Below are positions 23,637-32,274 of a stretch of DNA of 64,000 bases, piece by piece. The position numbers and the translations under genes are program-made. How positions within the stretch are numbered: position 1 is the first letter of the stretch; each line of letters opens with the position of its first letter. Where the stretch lies: NCBI RefSeq assembly GCF_014649495.1, contig NZ_BMTD01000019.1:62001-126000 (forward strand), read 5' to 3'. This stretch comes from Streptomyces filipinensis (GTDB lineage: Bacteria > Actinomycetota > Actinomycetes > Streptomycetales > Streptomycetaceae). The notes under the pieces are model-generated. The model saw nothing but the letters and a program-made list of their open reading frames with translations, was not told the origin of the DNA and did no database searches.

Positions 23637-25577
23637 GTGTCCACCCCGTACCCGCACGACCCCGCCTCCTCCGGCGCCCCCGTCTCCGCCACCGACTACG
23701 ACGGCCGTCCGGTCCTCGTGGAACCCTCGGTGCAACGGCTCGACGGCGCCGTACGGGAGGTGTCGGTACCGCCGTTCGCGGCCCCGGTGAAGCACGGTTC
23801 CCTCGCGGACCTGCCGTTCGACAACGCGGAGACGGCCCCCGCCTCCGTCGTGCTCAGCCGCCGTCTGCCCGACGGCCGCTGGGCGGACGTCACCGCCGCG
23901 CACTTCGCCGAGCAGGTGCGCGCGGTGGCCAACGGGCTGATCGCCGAGGGGCTGGTGCCGGGCGACCGCATCGCCGTCATGGCCCGCACGACGTACGAGT
24001 GGACGCTGCTCGACTTCGCCGCCTGGGCCGCCGGCCTGGTCACCGTGCCGATCTACCCCACCTCCTCGGTCTTCCAGACCCGCTGGATCCTGCACGACTC
24101 CGGCGCCGTCGCCCTGCTCACCGAGACCACCGCCCAGGCCACCGCCATCGGCCCCGAACTGCCGCACCTGCCCGACCTGCGCCACCTGTGGGTGATGGAC
24201 AAGGGGCACGTGACCCGGCTCGCCGAGGCCGGCGTACAGGTGCCGGACGCCGAGATCGCCGTACGGCGCGGCATGCTGGGCCCCGACACCCTCGCCACGC
24301 TCATCTACACCTCCGGCACCACCGGCCGCCCCAAGGGCTGCGCCCTCTCGCACGGCAACTTCTTCGCCGAGGTCGACAACGCCATCGAACTGCTCCACCC
24401 GGTCTTCAAGGGCCAGGACGAGGAGCCGTCCGTCCTGCTGTTCCTGCCGATGTCCCATGTCTTCGGGCGCATGGTGGCCATCGCCTGCGTCCGCGCCCGG
24501 GTCCGCCTCGGCCACGCCCCGAGCCTGGCCGCCGAGGACCTGTTGCCGGACCTCGCGGCCTTCAGGCCCACCGCCCTGCTGACCATCCCGTACATGCTGG
24601 AGAAGGTCTACAACTCGGCCCGCGCGAAAGCCGAGTCCGGCGGCCGGGTCGCGGCCTTCGACCGGGCCACCGCCGTCGCCCGGCGCTACGGCGAGGCGCT
24701 GGAGGCCCGGCAGACCGGCAGCGGCAGCGGCCCGAGCCGCTCCCTGAAGACGGCCCGCAGCTTCTACGACCCGCTCGTCTACCGCAAGATCCGCACCGCC
24801 ATGGGCGGTCGCGTCCGGTACGCCATCTGCGGCGGCTCCCCGCTCGGCCGCCGCCTCGCCGCGTTCTACGCCGGCGCCGGCATCGAGATCTTCGAGGGCT
24901 ACGGCCTGACGGAGACCACCGGCGCCACGACCGTCACCCCGCCCCTCAAACCCCGCCTGGGCACGGTCGGCTGGCCGCTGCCCGGCACCCGGGTCCGGAT
25001 CGCGGCCGACGGCGAGATCCTCGTCGCCGGCGATCACGTCCTGCGCGGCTACTGGGACCCGCAGGCCGGCGGCGTCGTCCCCGCCACGAGGGACGGCTGG
25101 CTGGCCACCGGCGACCTCGGCGAACTGGACGACGAGGGCTACCTCACCATCACCGGCCGCAAGAAGGAACTGCTGATCACGGCGGGCGGCAAGTCGGTGG
25201 CCCCGGCGCCGCTGGAGAACTGGCTGCGCCAGCACCCGCTGATCTCCCAGGTGATGCTGGTCGGCGATGCCCGCCCGTACGTGAGCGCGCTGATCACCCT
25301 CGACCCCGACGGCATCACCCACTGGCGACAGATGATCGGCAAGCACCCGGTGCCACCGGAACTCCTCGTGGGCGACCCGGAGCTGGAAGCGGTCCTGCAG
25401 CGCGCGATCGACGAGGCCAACAAGCTGGTGTCCCGCCCCGAGTCCATCCGCCGCTTCGCCGTGCTGCCCGTGGACTTCACCGAGGAGGCAGGGCACCTGA
25501 CGCCCTCCATGAAGCTCCGCCGCGAGGCGATCGCACGGGACTTCTCCCGCGAGGTGGAGAGCCTGTACGGGAGCTGA
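23637..25577 (+). CDS. Long-chain fatty acid-CoA ligase (AMP-binding)
   Basis: A 646-residue ANL-superfamily adenylating enzyme. The phosphate-binding loop YTSGTTGRPKG is near residue 223, GYGLTETTG near 420, and the C-terminal domain has TGDLGELDDEGYLTITGRKKE with the catalytic lysine region after it. It activates long-chain fatty acids to acyl-CoA via acyl-AMP. The GTG start at 23637 has AGGAG six bases upstream. It is divergent from the MaoC locus, in the position occupied by fadA2 in mycobacteria. Length is normal for the bacterial long-chain type. Confidence 0.93.
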   Translation: MSTPYPHDPASSGAPVSATDYDGRPVLVEPSVQRLDGAVREVSVPPFAAPVKHGSLADLPFDNAETAPASVVLSRRLPDGRWADVTAAHFAEQVRAVANGLIAEGLVPGDRIAVMARTTYEWTLLDFAAWAAGLVTVPIYPTSSVFQTRWILHDSGAVALLTETTAQATAIGPELPHLPDLRHLWVMDKGHVTRLAEAGVQVPDAEIAVRRGMLGPDTLATLIYTSGTTGRPKGCALSHGNFFAEVDNAIELLHPVFKGQDEEPSVLLFLPMSHVFGRMVAIACVRARVRLGHAPSLAAEDLLPDLAAFRPTALLTIPYMLEKVYNSARAKAESGGRVAAFDRATAVARRYGEALEARQTGSGSGPSRSLKTARSFYDPLVYRKIRTAMGGRVRYAICGGSPLGRRLAAFYAGAGIEIFEGYGLTETTGATTVTPPLKPRLGTVGWPLPGTRVRIAADGEILVAGDHVLRGYWDPQAGGVVPATRDGWLATGDLGELDDEGYLTITGRKKELLITAGGKSVAPAPLENWLRQHPLISQVMLVGDARPYVSALITLDPDGITHWRQMIGKHPVPPELLVGDPELEAVLQRAIDEANKLVSRPESIRRFAVLPVDFTEEAGHLTPSMKLRREAIARDFSREVESLYGS

Positions 25578-25731
25578 GGCCGCACGCCCGCGCGGGGCAC
25601 GGCGATCGGTCGACACCCGCTCCTCGCTGATCCCGCCTCGGTCCGGACTCGGCGGGGCGGGGAGCGGGTTGCCGCCTGGGTCGATCGCGGCCCGCCATCG
25701 ATCCTCGTACGGCCTCAACAGCCAGTCAATC

Positions 25732-25756
25732 CTTGGGTTTTCTCGACAACCCCAAG
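25732..25756. promoter_or_regulatory. LysR-type palindrome upstream of the LysR gene
   Basis: CTTGGG at 25732-25737 and CCCAAG at 25751-25756 form a 25-bp dyad with mostly matching inner positions (GTT/AAC). It lies just upstream of the LysR gene's -10 element. A second short hairpin, GAGGGT-N4-ACCCTC (25766-25781), spans the start codon. The dyad is the likely autoregulatory site. The preceding 150 bp (25578-25731) show nothing else. Confidence 0.55.
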
Positions 25757-25759
25757 TGT

Positions 25760-25773
25760 TAGCTTGAGGGTTG
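25760..25773 (+). promoter_or_regulatory. Probable leaderless promoter of the LysR gene
   Basis: TAGCTT at 25760-25765 ends seven bases before the GTG at 25773. There is no ribosome site, so the message probably begins at the start codon. Confidence 0.4.
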
Positions 25774-26663
25774 TGACCCTCGAAGACCTCCGTGTGTTCG
25801 TGGCCGTGTGCCGCGCCGGCAGCCTCAGCTCCGTCGCGCGGGACCTGGGCTGCACCCAGTCCGCCGTCAGCCAGCACGTCAAGCGCCTGGAGCGGGAGAC
25901 AGGGGTCGCGCTGCTGGAACGGCAACCGCGGGGAGTCGCCCTCACCCAGGCCGGGCGGATCCTGGAAGCGGCGGCGGCCGAGGGCATATCCGGCCTCGAC
26001 CTCGCGGTACGCCAGCTGCGCGACCTCGTCGACGGCCACAGCGGCCACGTCCGCGTCGCCACCGGTGCCACCACGGTCCGGCACTTCATGTCCGACGCGG
26101 TGGTCACCTTCCGCCGCCGCCACCCCAAGGTCAACCTGGAGTTCCGGACGGTCAGTTCGGGACGCGGCACCTTCGACGCGCTGGCCGACGGCACCCTGGA
26201 CCTCGCCTGGATCACCGTCGGCTCCCCGGTGCGCGGCATCGAGCAGCGGACGGTCGCCGCACTGCCCTGGCTGCTCGCCGTCCGCGCCGACGACCCCCTG
26301 GCCGGACGGCCGGATCTCGACCCCGCCGACCTGCGGGACGTCCGCCTGATCCGGCTTCCCCCCAACTCCACCTCCGCCGTCCACCTCGACGCGGCCTGCG
26401 CCGAGCTGGGCGTCCGGCTCACCTACGACCCGAGCGTCGCCGACTGGGACACGGCGCTGCTGCTGGCCGAGCTGGGGGTCGGCCGGGCGGTCGTACCCGC
26501 CGTGCCGGGGCTGCCGGTGCCGGGCGAGGGCGACCTGCGGCTCGTCCCGCTGCCGGGCCTGCGCCCCCTCCCGGTCGGCTGGGCCGTCCGCCGCTGGGAC
26601 GCCCTCAGCCCTCCGGCCCGGGCGTTCGCCAGCACGGTCGCGGAGTTCCGCGCCGCGGGCTGA
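25773..26663 (+). CDS. LysR family transcriptional regulator
   Basis: A 296-residue LysR-type regulator. The N-terminal winged helix reads TLEDLRVFVAVCRAGSLSSV then LGCTQSAVSQHVKRLERETG, with the substrate-binding domain after residue 90. The GTG at 25773 is preferred to the TTG at 25764 because the conserved family start aligns there. No divergent target gene is adjacent; the nearest gene downstream is a convergent methyltransferase. The effector is unknown. Confidence 0.9.
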   Translation: MTLEDLRVFVAVCRAGSLSSVARDLGCTQSAVSQHVKRLERETGVALLERQPRGVALTQAGRILEAAAAEGISGLDLAVRQLRDLVDGHSGHVRVATGATTVRHFMSDAVVTFRRRHPKVNLEFRTVSSGRGTFDALADGTLDLAWITVGSPVRGIEQRTVAALPWLLAVRADDPLAGRPDLDPADLRDVRLIRLPPNSTSAVHLDAACAELGVRLTYDPSVADWDTALLLAELGVGRAVVPAVPGLPVPGEGDLRLVPLPGLRPLPVGWAVRRWDALSPPARAFASTVAEFRAAG

Positions 26664-26680
26664 GGGGGAGCGCGGCCCGG

Positions 26681-27331
26681 TCAGCCCTCCTTCCGGGCGA
26701 ACAGGCAGGCCTGCGCGACCGACTCCCCGGCCTCCTCGTCCGGTTCGCGCACGGTGGTGGAGCCGAGCGCGAACCCGGCGGCGCCGAGCAGCGCGGCGAT
26801 CCGGTCCGGGCGCCGGCGGTGGAAGTCCAGGGCCACCGGGTGCCCGAAGGGCTGGGCGAGGTGCAGGGGCTGGTCGCCGACCTGGAAGGCGATCAGCAGG
26901 TGTCCGCCGGGGGCCAGGACCCGGTGGAACTCGGCGAACAGGCGTGGGAGTTCGTCCACCGGTGTGTGAATGCTGGAGTACCAGGAGACCACCCCGGCGA
27001 GAGAGCCGTCGGCCAGGTCGAGGTCCAGCATCGAGCCCTGCTCGAACCGCAGAGCGGGATGCTCGCGGCGGGCGACGGCCAGCATGGACTCGGACAGGTC
27101 GAGTCCGTAGACGTCGAGACCGAGGGAGGCGAGGAGGGCGGTGACCCGCCCGGGGCCACAGCCGAGGTCGGCCACCGTCCCGGCCGGGCCGACGAGTTCG
27201 GCGTAGGCGCCGAGGAGGGCCCGCTCCAGCGGCAGACGGCTCATCACGTCCTTGAACCGGTCGTCGTAGTCGTCGGCGATGGTGTCGTAGAAGGTGCGGG
27301 CGGCGGTGACGAAGTCCTCGGTGTCGGTCAT
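26681..27331 (-). CDS. Class I SAM-dependent methyltransferase
   Basis: A 216-residue methyltransferase. Motif I is VADLGCGPGRVTALL (near residue 53), followed by LDVYGLDLSESML and the post-II segment VVSWYSSIHTP. The N-terminal YDTIADDYDDRF is typical of the UbiE/BioC-like group. The substrate is unknown. It is divergent from a Ser/Thr kinase gene with 84 bp between the starts. TACGGT eight bases upstream of the ATG could be a -10 for a leaderless or near-leaderless message. Confidence 0.88.
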   Translation of the reverse strand: MTDTEDFVTAARTFYDTIADDYDDRFKDVMSRLPLERALLGAYAELVGPAGTVADLGCGPGRVTALLASLGLDVYGLDLSESMLAVARREHPALRFEQGSMLDLDLADGSLAGVVSWYSSIHTPVDELPRLFAEFHRVLAPGGHLLIAFQVGDQPLHLAQPFGHPVALDFHRRRPDRIAALLGAAGFALGSTTVREPDEEAGESVAQACLFARKEG

Positions 27332-27415
27332 GGGGAGGGACCGTACCGGCCTGAACTGACACCCCTTTAGGCTGCTGGGGTTGGCCGACTCGGCGGAACG
27401 GGGGGAAGTGGGCCG

Positions 27416-29032
27416 ATGACCCATGCGATGGAGGTTTTCCAGCCACTGCAGGCGGACGATCCGGCCGTGGTGGCCGGTTTCCGGCTCGCCGCGCGGCTCG
27501 GCGCGGGCGGTATGGGCCGGGTGTACCTGTCGCACACGCACGGCGGGCGTCCGGTGGCGATCAAGGTGGTGCGGCCGGAGCTGGCGGACGACCCGGACTT
27601 CCGGCGGCGGTTCGCCCGGGAGATCAAGGCGGCCCGGCGGGTGCGGGGCGCGTACACCGCCGAGCTGATCGACGCGGACGCGGACGGCGTGCCGCCCTGG
27701 CTGGCGACGCTGTACGTGCCGGGGCCTTCGCTGGCGGAGGCCGTGGCCCGGCGCGGACCGCTGCCGGTGCCGGCGGTGCTGTGGCTGATGGCGGGCGTGG
27801 CGGAGGCGCTGCAGGCCATCCATGCCGAGGGCATCGTGCACCGGGACCTGAAGCCGTCGAACGTGCTGCTGGCCGCCGACGGGCCGCGGGTCATCGACTT
27901 CGGCATCTCGACGGCGGCCGACGGCACCGCGTACACCGCCACGGGCGCCGCCATCGGCACCCCCTCGTTCATGGCTCCCGAGCAGGCGTCGGGGGACGAG
28001 GCCACGGCGGCGACCGACGTGTTCGCGCTCGGCCAGACGGCGGCGTTCGCGGCGCTGGGCCGACCGCTCTACGGGGACGGCCCGGCGATCAACGTGCTCT
28101 ACCGGATCGTGCACTCCGAGCCCGACCTGTCCCTGCTGCCGGAGCCCCTGCGTCCGCTGCTCGCCCGCTGCCTGGCCGCCGAGCCGGCGGAGCGGGTCAC
28201 CGCGGCGGAGGTGGTGGAGTGGTGCCGGCAGCGGTTGGCGGGGCACGCCGACGCGGGCGGTGGGCCGGCCGTGTGGCGGGACATCACCGGGCCCGAGGTC
28301 GCGGTGCCGGGCCCTCTCGCCCCTCTCGCCCCGGTGCACACGCAGCCGCTGCTCGTGCCGACGCGGCCGGTGCCGCAGGGCGGGAAGACCCGCCGGCGGC
28401 GCACGGCGCTGATCTCGGCCGGCGGGGTGGCGGGCGCGTTGCTGGTGACGTCGCTGGCGTGGTCGGTCATGGACGCGAAGGGCGGGCCCGGGCACCGGGC
28501 CGCGGCCGGCTCCTCGGCCTCCACGGGAGCGGCCGCGCGCCCCTCGGCGTCCTCCTCGGCTTCCCCTGGCTCCTCGCACGCGTCGGCCTCGGGGGCCGGC
28601 GCCGGTACGTCCGGGGCCGCACCGTCCTCCTCGGCGTCGCCCCGGGAGCCGGTCGCCACCCCCTACCCCCTGGTGTGGCTGGACGCGAAGAACTCGGTGA
28701 ACCTCCGGAACCCGGACGACGCGCTGAAGAACCGCGAGGGGGACATCCGCTTCGGCTGCAGGACGGCCGGCTGCGAGCTGGAGAGCGACACCGCCGTGTT
28801 CCTCCAGGTGTTCGGCAAGCCCGGCGACGGCACCCTGGACACGTGCCGTCTCATGCTCGCGCACGAGAAGAACCACACCCTTCCGCTGGCCGCTGCGGCG
28901 AACGGCACCGAGATCTGCGTGAAGGACGCCGGGGGGAACATCGGCCTGTTCGTGATCCAGACGAAGTCGACCGCGATGCCGGACATCGCCTTCCTCAAGG
29001 GGGAACTGACGGTCTGGCGGAAGGCGGCCTAG
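27416..29032 (+). CDS. Transmembrane Ser/Thr protein kinase
   Basis: A 538-residue PknB-type kinase. Glycine loop AARLGAGGMGRVYLS, catalytic K50, HRDLKPSN (142-149) and DFG (161-163) are intact. A membrane helix lies near residues 330-350 (ALISAGGVAGALLVTSLAW), followed by a Ser/Ala-rich linker and an extracellular domain of about 120 residues with four cysteines. The start could be ATG 27416 or ATG 27428. Its stop overlaps the convergent azlD stop (shared CTAG). The signal it senses is unknown; the extracellular domain does not resemble PASTA or ricin folds. Confidence 0.88.
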   Translation: MTHAMEVFQPLQADDPAVVAGFRLAARLGAGGMGRVYLSHTHGGRPVAIKVVRPELADDPDFRRRFAREIKAARRVRGAYTAELIDADADGVPPWLATLYVPGPSLAEAVARRGPLPVPAVLWLMAGVAEALQAIHAEGIVHRDLKPSNVLLAADGPRVIDFGISTAADGTAYTATGAAIGTPSFMAPEQASGDEATAATDVFALGQTAAFAALGRPLYGDGPAINVLYRIVHSEPDLSLLPEPLRPLLARCLAAEPAERVTAAEVVEWCRQRLAGHADAGGGPAVWRDITGPEVAVPGPLAPLAPVHTQPLLVPTRPVPQGGKTRRRRTALISAGGVAGALLVTSLAWSVMDAKGGPGHRAAAGSSASTGAAARPSASSSASPGSSHASASGAGAGTSGAAPSSSASPREPVATPYPLVWLDAKNSVNLRNPDDALKNREGDIRFGCRTAGCELESDTAVFLQVFGKPGDGTLDTCRLMLAHEKNHTLPLAAAANGTEICVKDAGGNIGLFVIQTKSTAMPDIAFLKGELTVWRKAA

Positions 29033-29343
29033 CCCAGGCCCGCCACCCGCAGCAGGGCCGTCGTGGCCGCCGCCCCCAGGACCACCACCGCGAAGGGCGC
29101 GCGGCGCCAGGCGAGTACGCCGCCGGCCAGGACCCCGGCGGGCCGGGCCCAGCCCGCGAAACCGCCGGAGTCCGTCAGCGCGCCGGTGGCCAGCAGCGCG
29201 ACGAGCAGCACCACCGCCCCGGCCGAGGCCAGCTCCTGGGCCCGGGCGGGTACCTCGACCCTCCCGTGCAGCACCGGCCCCACCAGCCGGAAGGCGTACG
29301 TGCCCACGGCCAGCGCGAGGATCACGACGACGGCGGCGTTCAT
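29029..29343 (-). CDS. azlD: AzlD-family branched-chain amino acid exporter subunit
   Basis: A 104-residue protein with three to four hydrophobic helices (AAVVVILALAVGTYAFRLVG, GAVVLLVALLATGAL, AGVLAGGVLAWRRAPFAVVV), matching AzlD, the small subunit of the AzlCD/LIV-E exporter. It overlaps the end of azlC by four bases. The pair is thought to export branched-chain amino acids or analogues. Confidence 0.9.
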   Translation of the reverse strand: MNAAVVVILALAVGTYAFRLVGPVLHGRVEVPARAQELASAGAVVLLVALLATGALTDSGGFAGWARPAGVLAGGVLAWRRAPFAVVVLGAAATTALLRVAGLG

Positions 29344-30029
29344 ACGGTGGCCTCCACAGGCTGTCGGCGATGCAGGAAGAGTCCCGCCAGGGCGAGGAGC
29401 ACCGGCACCCCGGCGGGTACGGCGGGCGTCGCCGCGAGGGCGATGACCGCGCCGAGCAGGGCACACCGCCGCACCGTCGCATCCCCCCGCAGCTGGGGCA
29501 GGACGAGCGCCACCAGTACGGCGGGAAACGCGGCGTCGAGGCCGTAGCGGGCCGTGTCCCCGAGCGCGCCCCCGGCGAGCGCGCCTGCCAGCACACCGGT
29601 GTTCCACACGGCGAACAGGCCGAGCCCGGAGATCCAGAACGCCCTGCGCCGGCGTACCGGATCGGGCTGGGCGAGGGCGAAGGCCACGGTCTCGTCGGTG
29701 ACCAGGTGGGCGCCGAGGAAGCGGGCCGCCCGCCCGGACCCGATGATCTCGGCGACGGCCAGGCTGAACGCGGCCGTACGGGTGTTCAGCAGGAGCCCGG
29801 TCGCGGCGGCAGCGACCGGCCCGCCGCCGGCGAGCAGGACCCCGACCGCGCTGAACTGGGCCGATCCGGCGTACACCACCACTGACATCAGCACAGGTAC
29901 CCACACCGGCAGCCCGCCGGCGACGGAGACGGCACCGAAGGAGACGCCGACGACACCGCTGGCCAGCCAGACGAGGGAGCTGTCACGGATCAGTGAACGG
30001 TCGCTGGGTGTTCGGAGAAGCGAACGCAT
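29340..30029 (-). CDS. azlC: AzlC-family branched-chain amino acid exporter subunit
   Basis: A 229-residue polytopic protein of the AzlC/YgaZ family. Characteristic segments are VVYAGSAQFSAVGVLLAGG near residue 50 and the following NTRTAAFSLAVAE. It forms the large subunit of the exporter with AzlD, whose gene overlaps its stop. It is divergent from an XRE-cupin regulator, the arrangement seen for many azlCD operons, with 68 bp between starts. Confidence 0.92.
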   Translation of the reverse strand: MRSLLRTPSDRSLIRDSSLVWLASGVVGVSFGAVSVAGGLPVWVPVLMSVVVYAGSAQFSAVGVLLAGGGPVAAAATGLLLNTRTAAFSLAVAEIIGSGRAARFLGAHLVTDETVAFALAQPDPVRRRRAFWISGLGLFAVWNTGVLAGALAGGALGDTARYGLDAAFPAVLVALVLPQLRGDATVRRCALLGAVIALAATPAVPAGVPVLLALAGLFLHRRQPVEATV

Positions 30030-30097
30030 GTTTTCTACAATGAACAGTGGGTGTCCTGTCCGTCAAGCCGAACGATCGTACCGATGGAGCGAACGAC

Positions 30098-30661
30098 ATG
30101 TCCGAGCCTGCCGCCCGGCTTCCCCTGGAGTGGATCGCCGCATCGCTCAAGCGCGAGCGCACCCGCACCGGCCTGTCCCTCTCCGAGCTGGCCAAGCGTG
30201 CCGGAATCGCGAAATCCACGCTCTCCCAGCTGGAGGGGGCGAGCGGAAATCCGAACGTGGAGACCCTGTGGGCGCTCGCGGTCGCGCTGGGGGTGCCGTT
30301 CAGCGCGCTGGTGGAGCCCCCGGCGCCGAGCGTCCAGGTGATCCGGGCCGGTGAGGGCCCGGCGGTCGCCTCGGCGCAGGCGAACTATGCCGCCACCCTG
30401 CTGTCTGCGAGCCCTCCAGCGGCCCGGCGGGACATCTACCGGCTGAGCGCCGAGCCCGGGGCGGCCCGGGTGTCGGAACCGCACATCCCCGGCACGGTCG
30501 AGCATCTGATCGTGGGCTCGGGCCGGATCAAGGCGGGGCCGGCGGGGGAGGAGGCGGAACTCGGCCCCGGCGATTACATGACCTACCGGGGGGACATCGC
30601 GCACTCGTACGAGGCGCTGGAGCCGGGCACCACCTTCATCCTCGTCATGCAGCACACGTAG
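30098..30661 (+). CDS. XRE-family regulator with C-terminal cupin
   Basis: A 187-residue regulator: helix-turn-helix (SLSELAKRAGIAKSTLSQLEG, near residues 25-45) and a cupin domain (EPHIPGTVEHLIVGSG, then GDYMTYRGDIAHSYEAL) that probably binds a small effector such as an amino acid. ATG 30098 has GGAG ten bases upstream; the GTG at 30047 lies inside the promoter region. It is divergent from azlCD and is presumably their regulator. Confidence 0.9.
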   Translation: MSEPAARLPLEWIAASLKRERTRTGLSLSELAKRAGIAKSTLSQLEGASGNPNVETLWALAVALGVPFSALVEPPAPSVQVIRAGEGPAVASAQANYAATLLSASPPAARRDIYRLSAEPGAARVSEPHIPGTVEHLIVGSGRIKAGPAGEEAELGPGDYMTYRGDIAHSYEALEPGTTFILVMQHT

Positions 30662-30733
30662 AGAATTCGCGCAGAATTCATCGGCGGCCGGGGCGGGGTG
30701 GGGCGGGAAAGCGCGGCGGGCGCGGGAAAAGGC

Positions 30734-30767
30734 AGGAGCCCCGTCACCGGAACGGTGCGGGGCTCCT
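30734..30767 (-). terminator. Terminator of the cold-shock gene
   Basis: A stem of ten base pairs (AGGAGCCCCG/CGGGGCTCCT) extended by CACCG/CGGTG with one bulged base forms a strong hairpin. A short T-run follows on the minus strand, about 35 bases after the csp stop. Confidence 0.8.
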
Positions 30768-30803
30768 TGGGTACTGCACTCAGGTTCTGCGATCAGGCAG
30801 TGA

Positions 30804-31007
30804 TCAGACGGGGGTGACGTTCTCCGCCTGCGGACCCTTCGGGCCCTGCGTCACGTCGAAGCTCACCTGCTGGTTCTCCTCAAGGGAGCGGAAGCCGGAG
30901 GCGTTGATCGCGGAGTAGTGAACGAAGACGTCGGGGCCGCCGCCCTCCTGGGCGATGAAGCCAAAGCCCTTTTCGGCGTTGAACCACTTCACGGTTCCGG
31001 TAGCCAT
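30804..31007 (-). CDS. Cold-shock protein (CspA family)
   Basis: A 67-residue cold-shock domain protein. RNP1 is KGFGFI and RNP2 is VFVHY; the start MATGTVKWFN is canonical. It binds single-stranded RNA/DNA and acts as an RNA chaperone. The ATG has a near-perfect AAGGAGG ribosome site. A leader of about 150 bases with a stem-loop precedes it and a strong terminator follows, so it is monocistronic. Confidence 0.97.
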   Translation of the reverse strand: MATGTVKWFNAEKGFGFIAQEGGGPDVFVHYSAINASGFRSLEENQQVSFDVTQGPKGPQAENVTPV

Positions 31008-31097
31008 AAGCCCTCCTTGGGCTCAAAAGGGTTGCCCTGCTCCAGAACCTGCACGTGCGAAACGGTGCTGCACAACTGCATTCGTCTGAAAACGACG

Positions 31098-31191
31098 AGA
31101 GCCCGCGGTCACATGCTCCGCAGGCTCTGTACTGCAAGGGAAACCAAACTGCAACTTGCGGCGAGCCTAGCACGCAGCCAGCCGAAAGCAA
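31098..31191 (-). promoter_or_regulatory. Cold-shock gene promoter and leader hairpin
   Basis: On the minus strand TTGCTT (31186-31191) and TAGGCT (31164-31169), 16 bp apart, form a good vegetative promoter, giving a leader of about 150 bases. Within it AGAGCC/GGCTCT arms (31098-31103 and 31123-31128) with inner CGCG/CGC pairing make a stem-loop. Long structured leaders are common for cold-shock genes. Confidence 0.55.
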
Positions 31192-31281
31192 TAGAGGTCA
31201 AGATCACTTCACCCGGATGTTTGAACGTCCGTTGGGCCATTTGACGGCGGGGTCGGTAGCGGCACCGTACCGGACGGGGTC

Positions 31282-31294
31282 TAGTCTCGCGATG
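31282..31294 (+). promoter_or_regulatory. Probable leaderless promoter of mqnA
   Basis: TAGTCT at 31282-31287 ends six bases before the GTG at 31294 with no ribosome site. A TTGACG at 31241 is too far upstream to be its -35. Confidence 0.45.
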
Positions 31295-32142
31295 TGGACA
31301 ATGCTCGCACCCGGCCGCGCGTCGGCCACATCCAGTTCCTGAACTGCCTCCCCCTCTACTGGGGGCTCGCGAGAACCGGCACCCTCCTCGATTTCGAACT
31401 GACCAAGGACACCCCGGAGAAGCTCAGCGAGCAGCTCGTGCGCGGCGACCTCGACATCGGTCCCGTCACCCTCGTCGAGTTCCTGAAGAACGCCGACGAC
31501 CTGGTCGCCTTCCCGGACATCGCCGTCGGGTGCGACGGCCCGGTGATGTCCTGCGTGATCGTCTCGCAGGTCCCGCTCGACCAGCTGGACGGCCGCCGGG
31601 TCGCCCTGGGCTCGACCTCGCGCACGTCCGTCCGCCTCGCCCAGCTGCTGCTCGCCGACCGCTACGGCGTCCGGCCCGACTACTACACCTGCCCGCCCGA
31701 CCTCAGTCTGATGATGCAGGAGGCGGAGGCGGCGGTCCTGATCGGTGACGCGGCCCTGCGGGCGAACCTGCTGGACGGCCCGCGCTACGGCCTTGAGGTC
31801 CACGACCTCGGCACGCTCTGGAAGGAGTGGACGGGCCTGCCGTTCGTCTTCGCGGTCTGGGCGGCCCGCCGCGACTACGCAGGCCGCGAGCCGGACATCA
31901 CCCGCAAGGTCCACGAGGCCTTCCTCGAATCCCGCAACCTCTCCCTGGAGGAGGTCGCCAAGGTCGCCGAACAGGCGGCCCGCTGGGAGGCCTTCGACGA
32001 GGCGACCCTCGCCCAGTACTTCACCACCCTCGACTTCAGCTTCGGCGCCCCGCAGCTGGAGGCGGTCGCCGAGTTCGCCCGCCGGATCGGCCCGACGACC
32101 GGCTTCCCGGCGGACGTGAAGGTGGACCTGCTGCGCCACTGA
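31294..32142 (+). CDS. mqnA: Chorismate dehydratase MqnA
   Basis: A 282-residue MqnA of the periplasmic-binding-protein-like fold. It begins RVGHIQFLNCLPLYWGL and contains the typical GSTSRTSVRLAQLLLADRYG. It dehydrates chorismate to 3-enolpyruvyl-benzoate, the first step of the futalosine route. The partner enzymes MqnE and MqnC are encoded in the same window. The GTG start fits a leaderless promoter. The next gene, a kinase, is 132 bases downstream. Confidence 0.93.
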   Translation: MDNARTRPRVGHIQFLNCLPLYWGLARTGTLLDFELTKDTPEKLSEQLVRGDLDIGPVTLVEFLKNADDLVAFPDIAVGCDGPVMSCVIVSQVPLDQLDGRRVALGSTSRTSVRLAQLLLADRYGVRPDYYTCPPDLSLMMQEAEAAVLIGDAALRANLLDGPRYGLEVHDLGTLWKEWTGLPFVFAVWAARRDYAGREPDITRKVHEAFLESRNLSLEEVAKVAEQAARWEAFDEATLAQYFTTLDFSFGAPQLEAVAEFARRIGPTTGFPADVKVDLLRH

Positions 32143-32274
32143 GCACGCGTCACTAGGCTTGATGAGCCAAGGGCGTCGCCGCACCGGAGGGCGTCGGCGA
32201 CATCGGGCGCCGGGCACATCGGGTTCCGGTGCGCCGGGCAGGACGCCGGGGAGCGACGTCGGGGGGAGCGCGCC

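Noticed and set aside
23565..27446. 1293-codon minus-strand open frame
   Set aside because: It spans genes on both strands with low-complexity composition; a consequence of high GC, not a gene.
26681..29596. 971-codon minus-strand frame containing the methyltransferase
   Set aside because: Only the last 216 codons form the methyltransferase; the rest is antisense to the kinase gene and has no domain.
31241..31287. TTGACG as -35 of mqnA
   Set aside because: The 35-bp distance to TAGTCT is far outside the 16-19 bp range for a sigma-70-type promoter.
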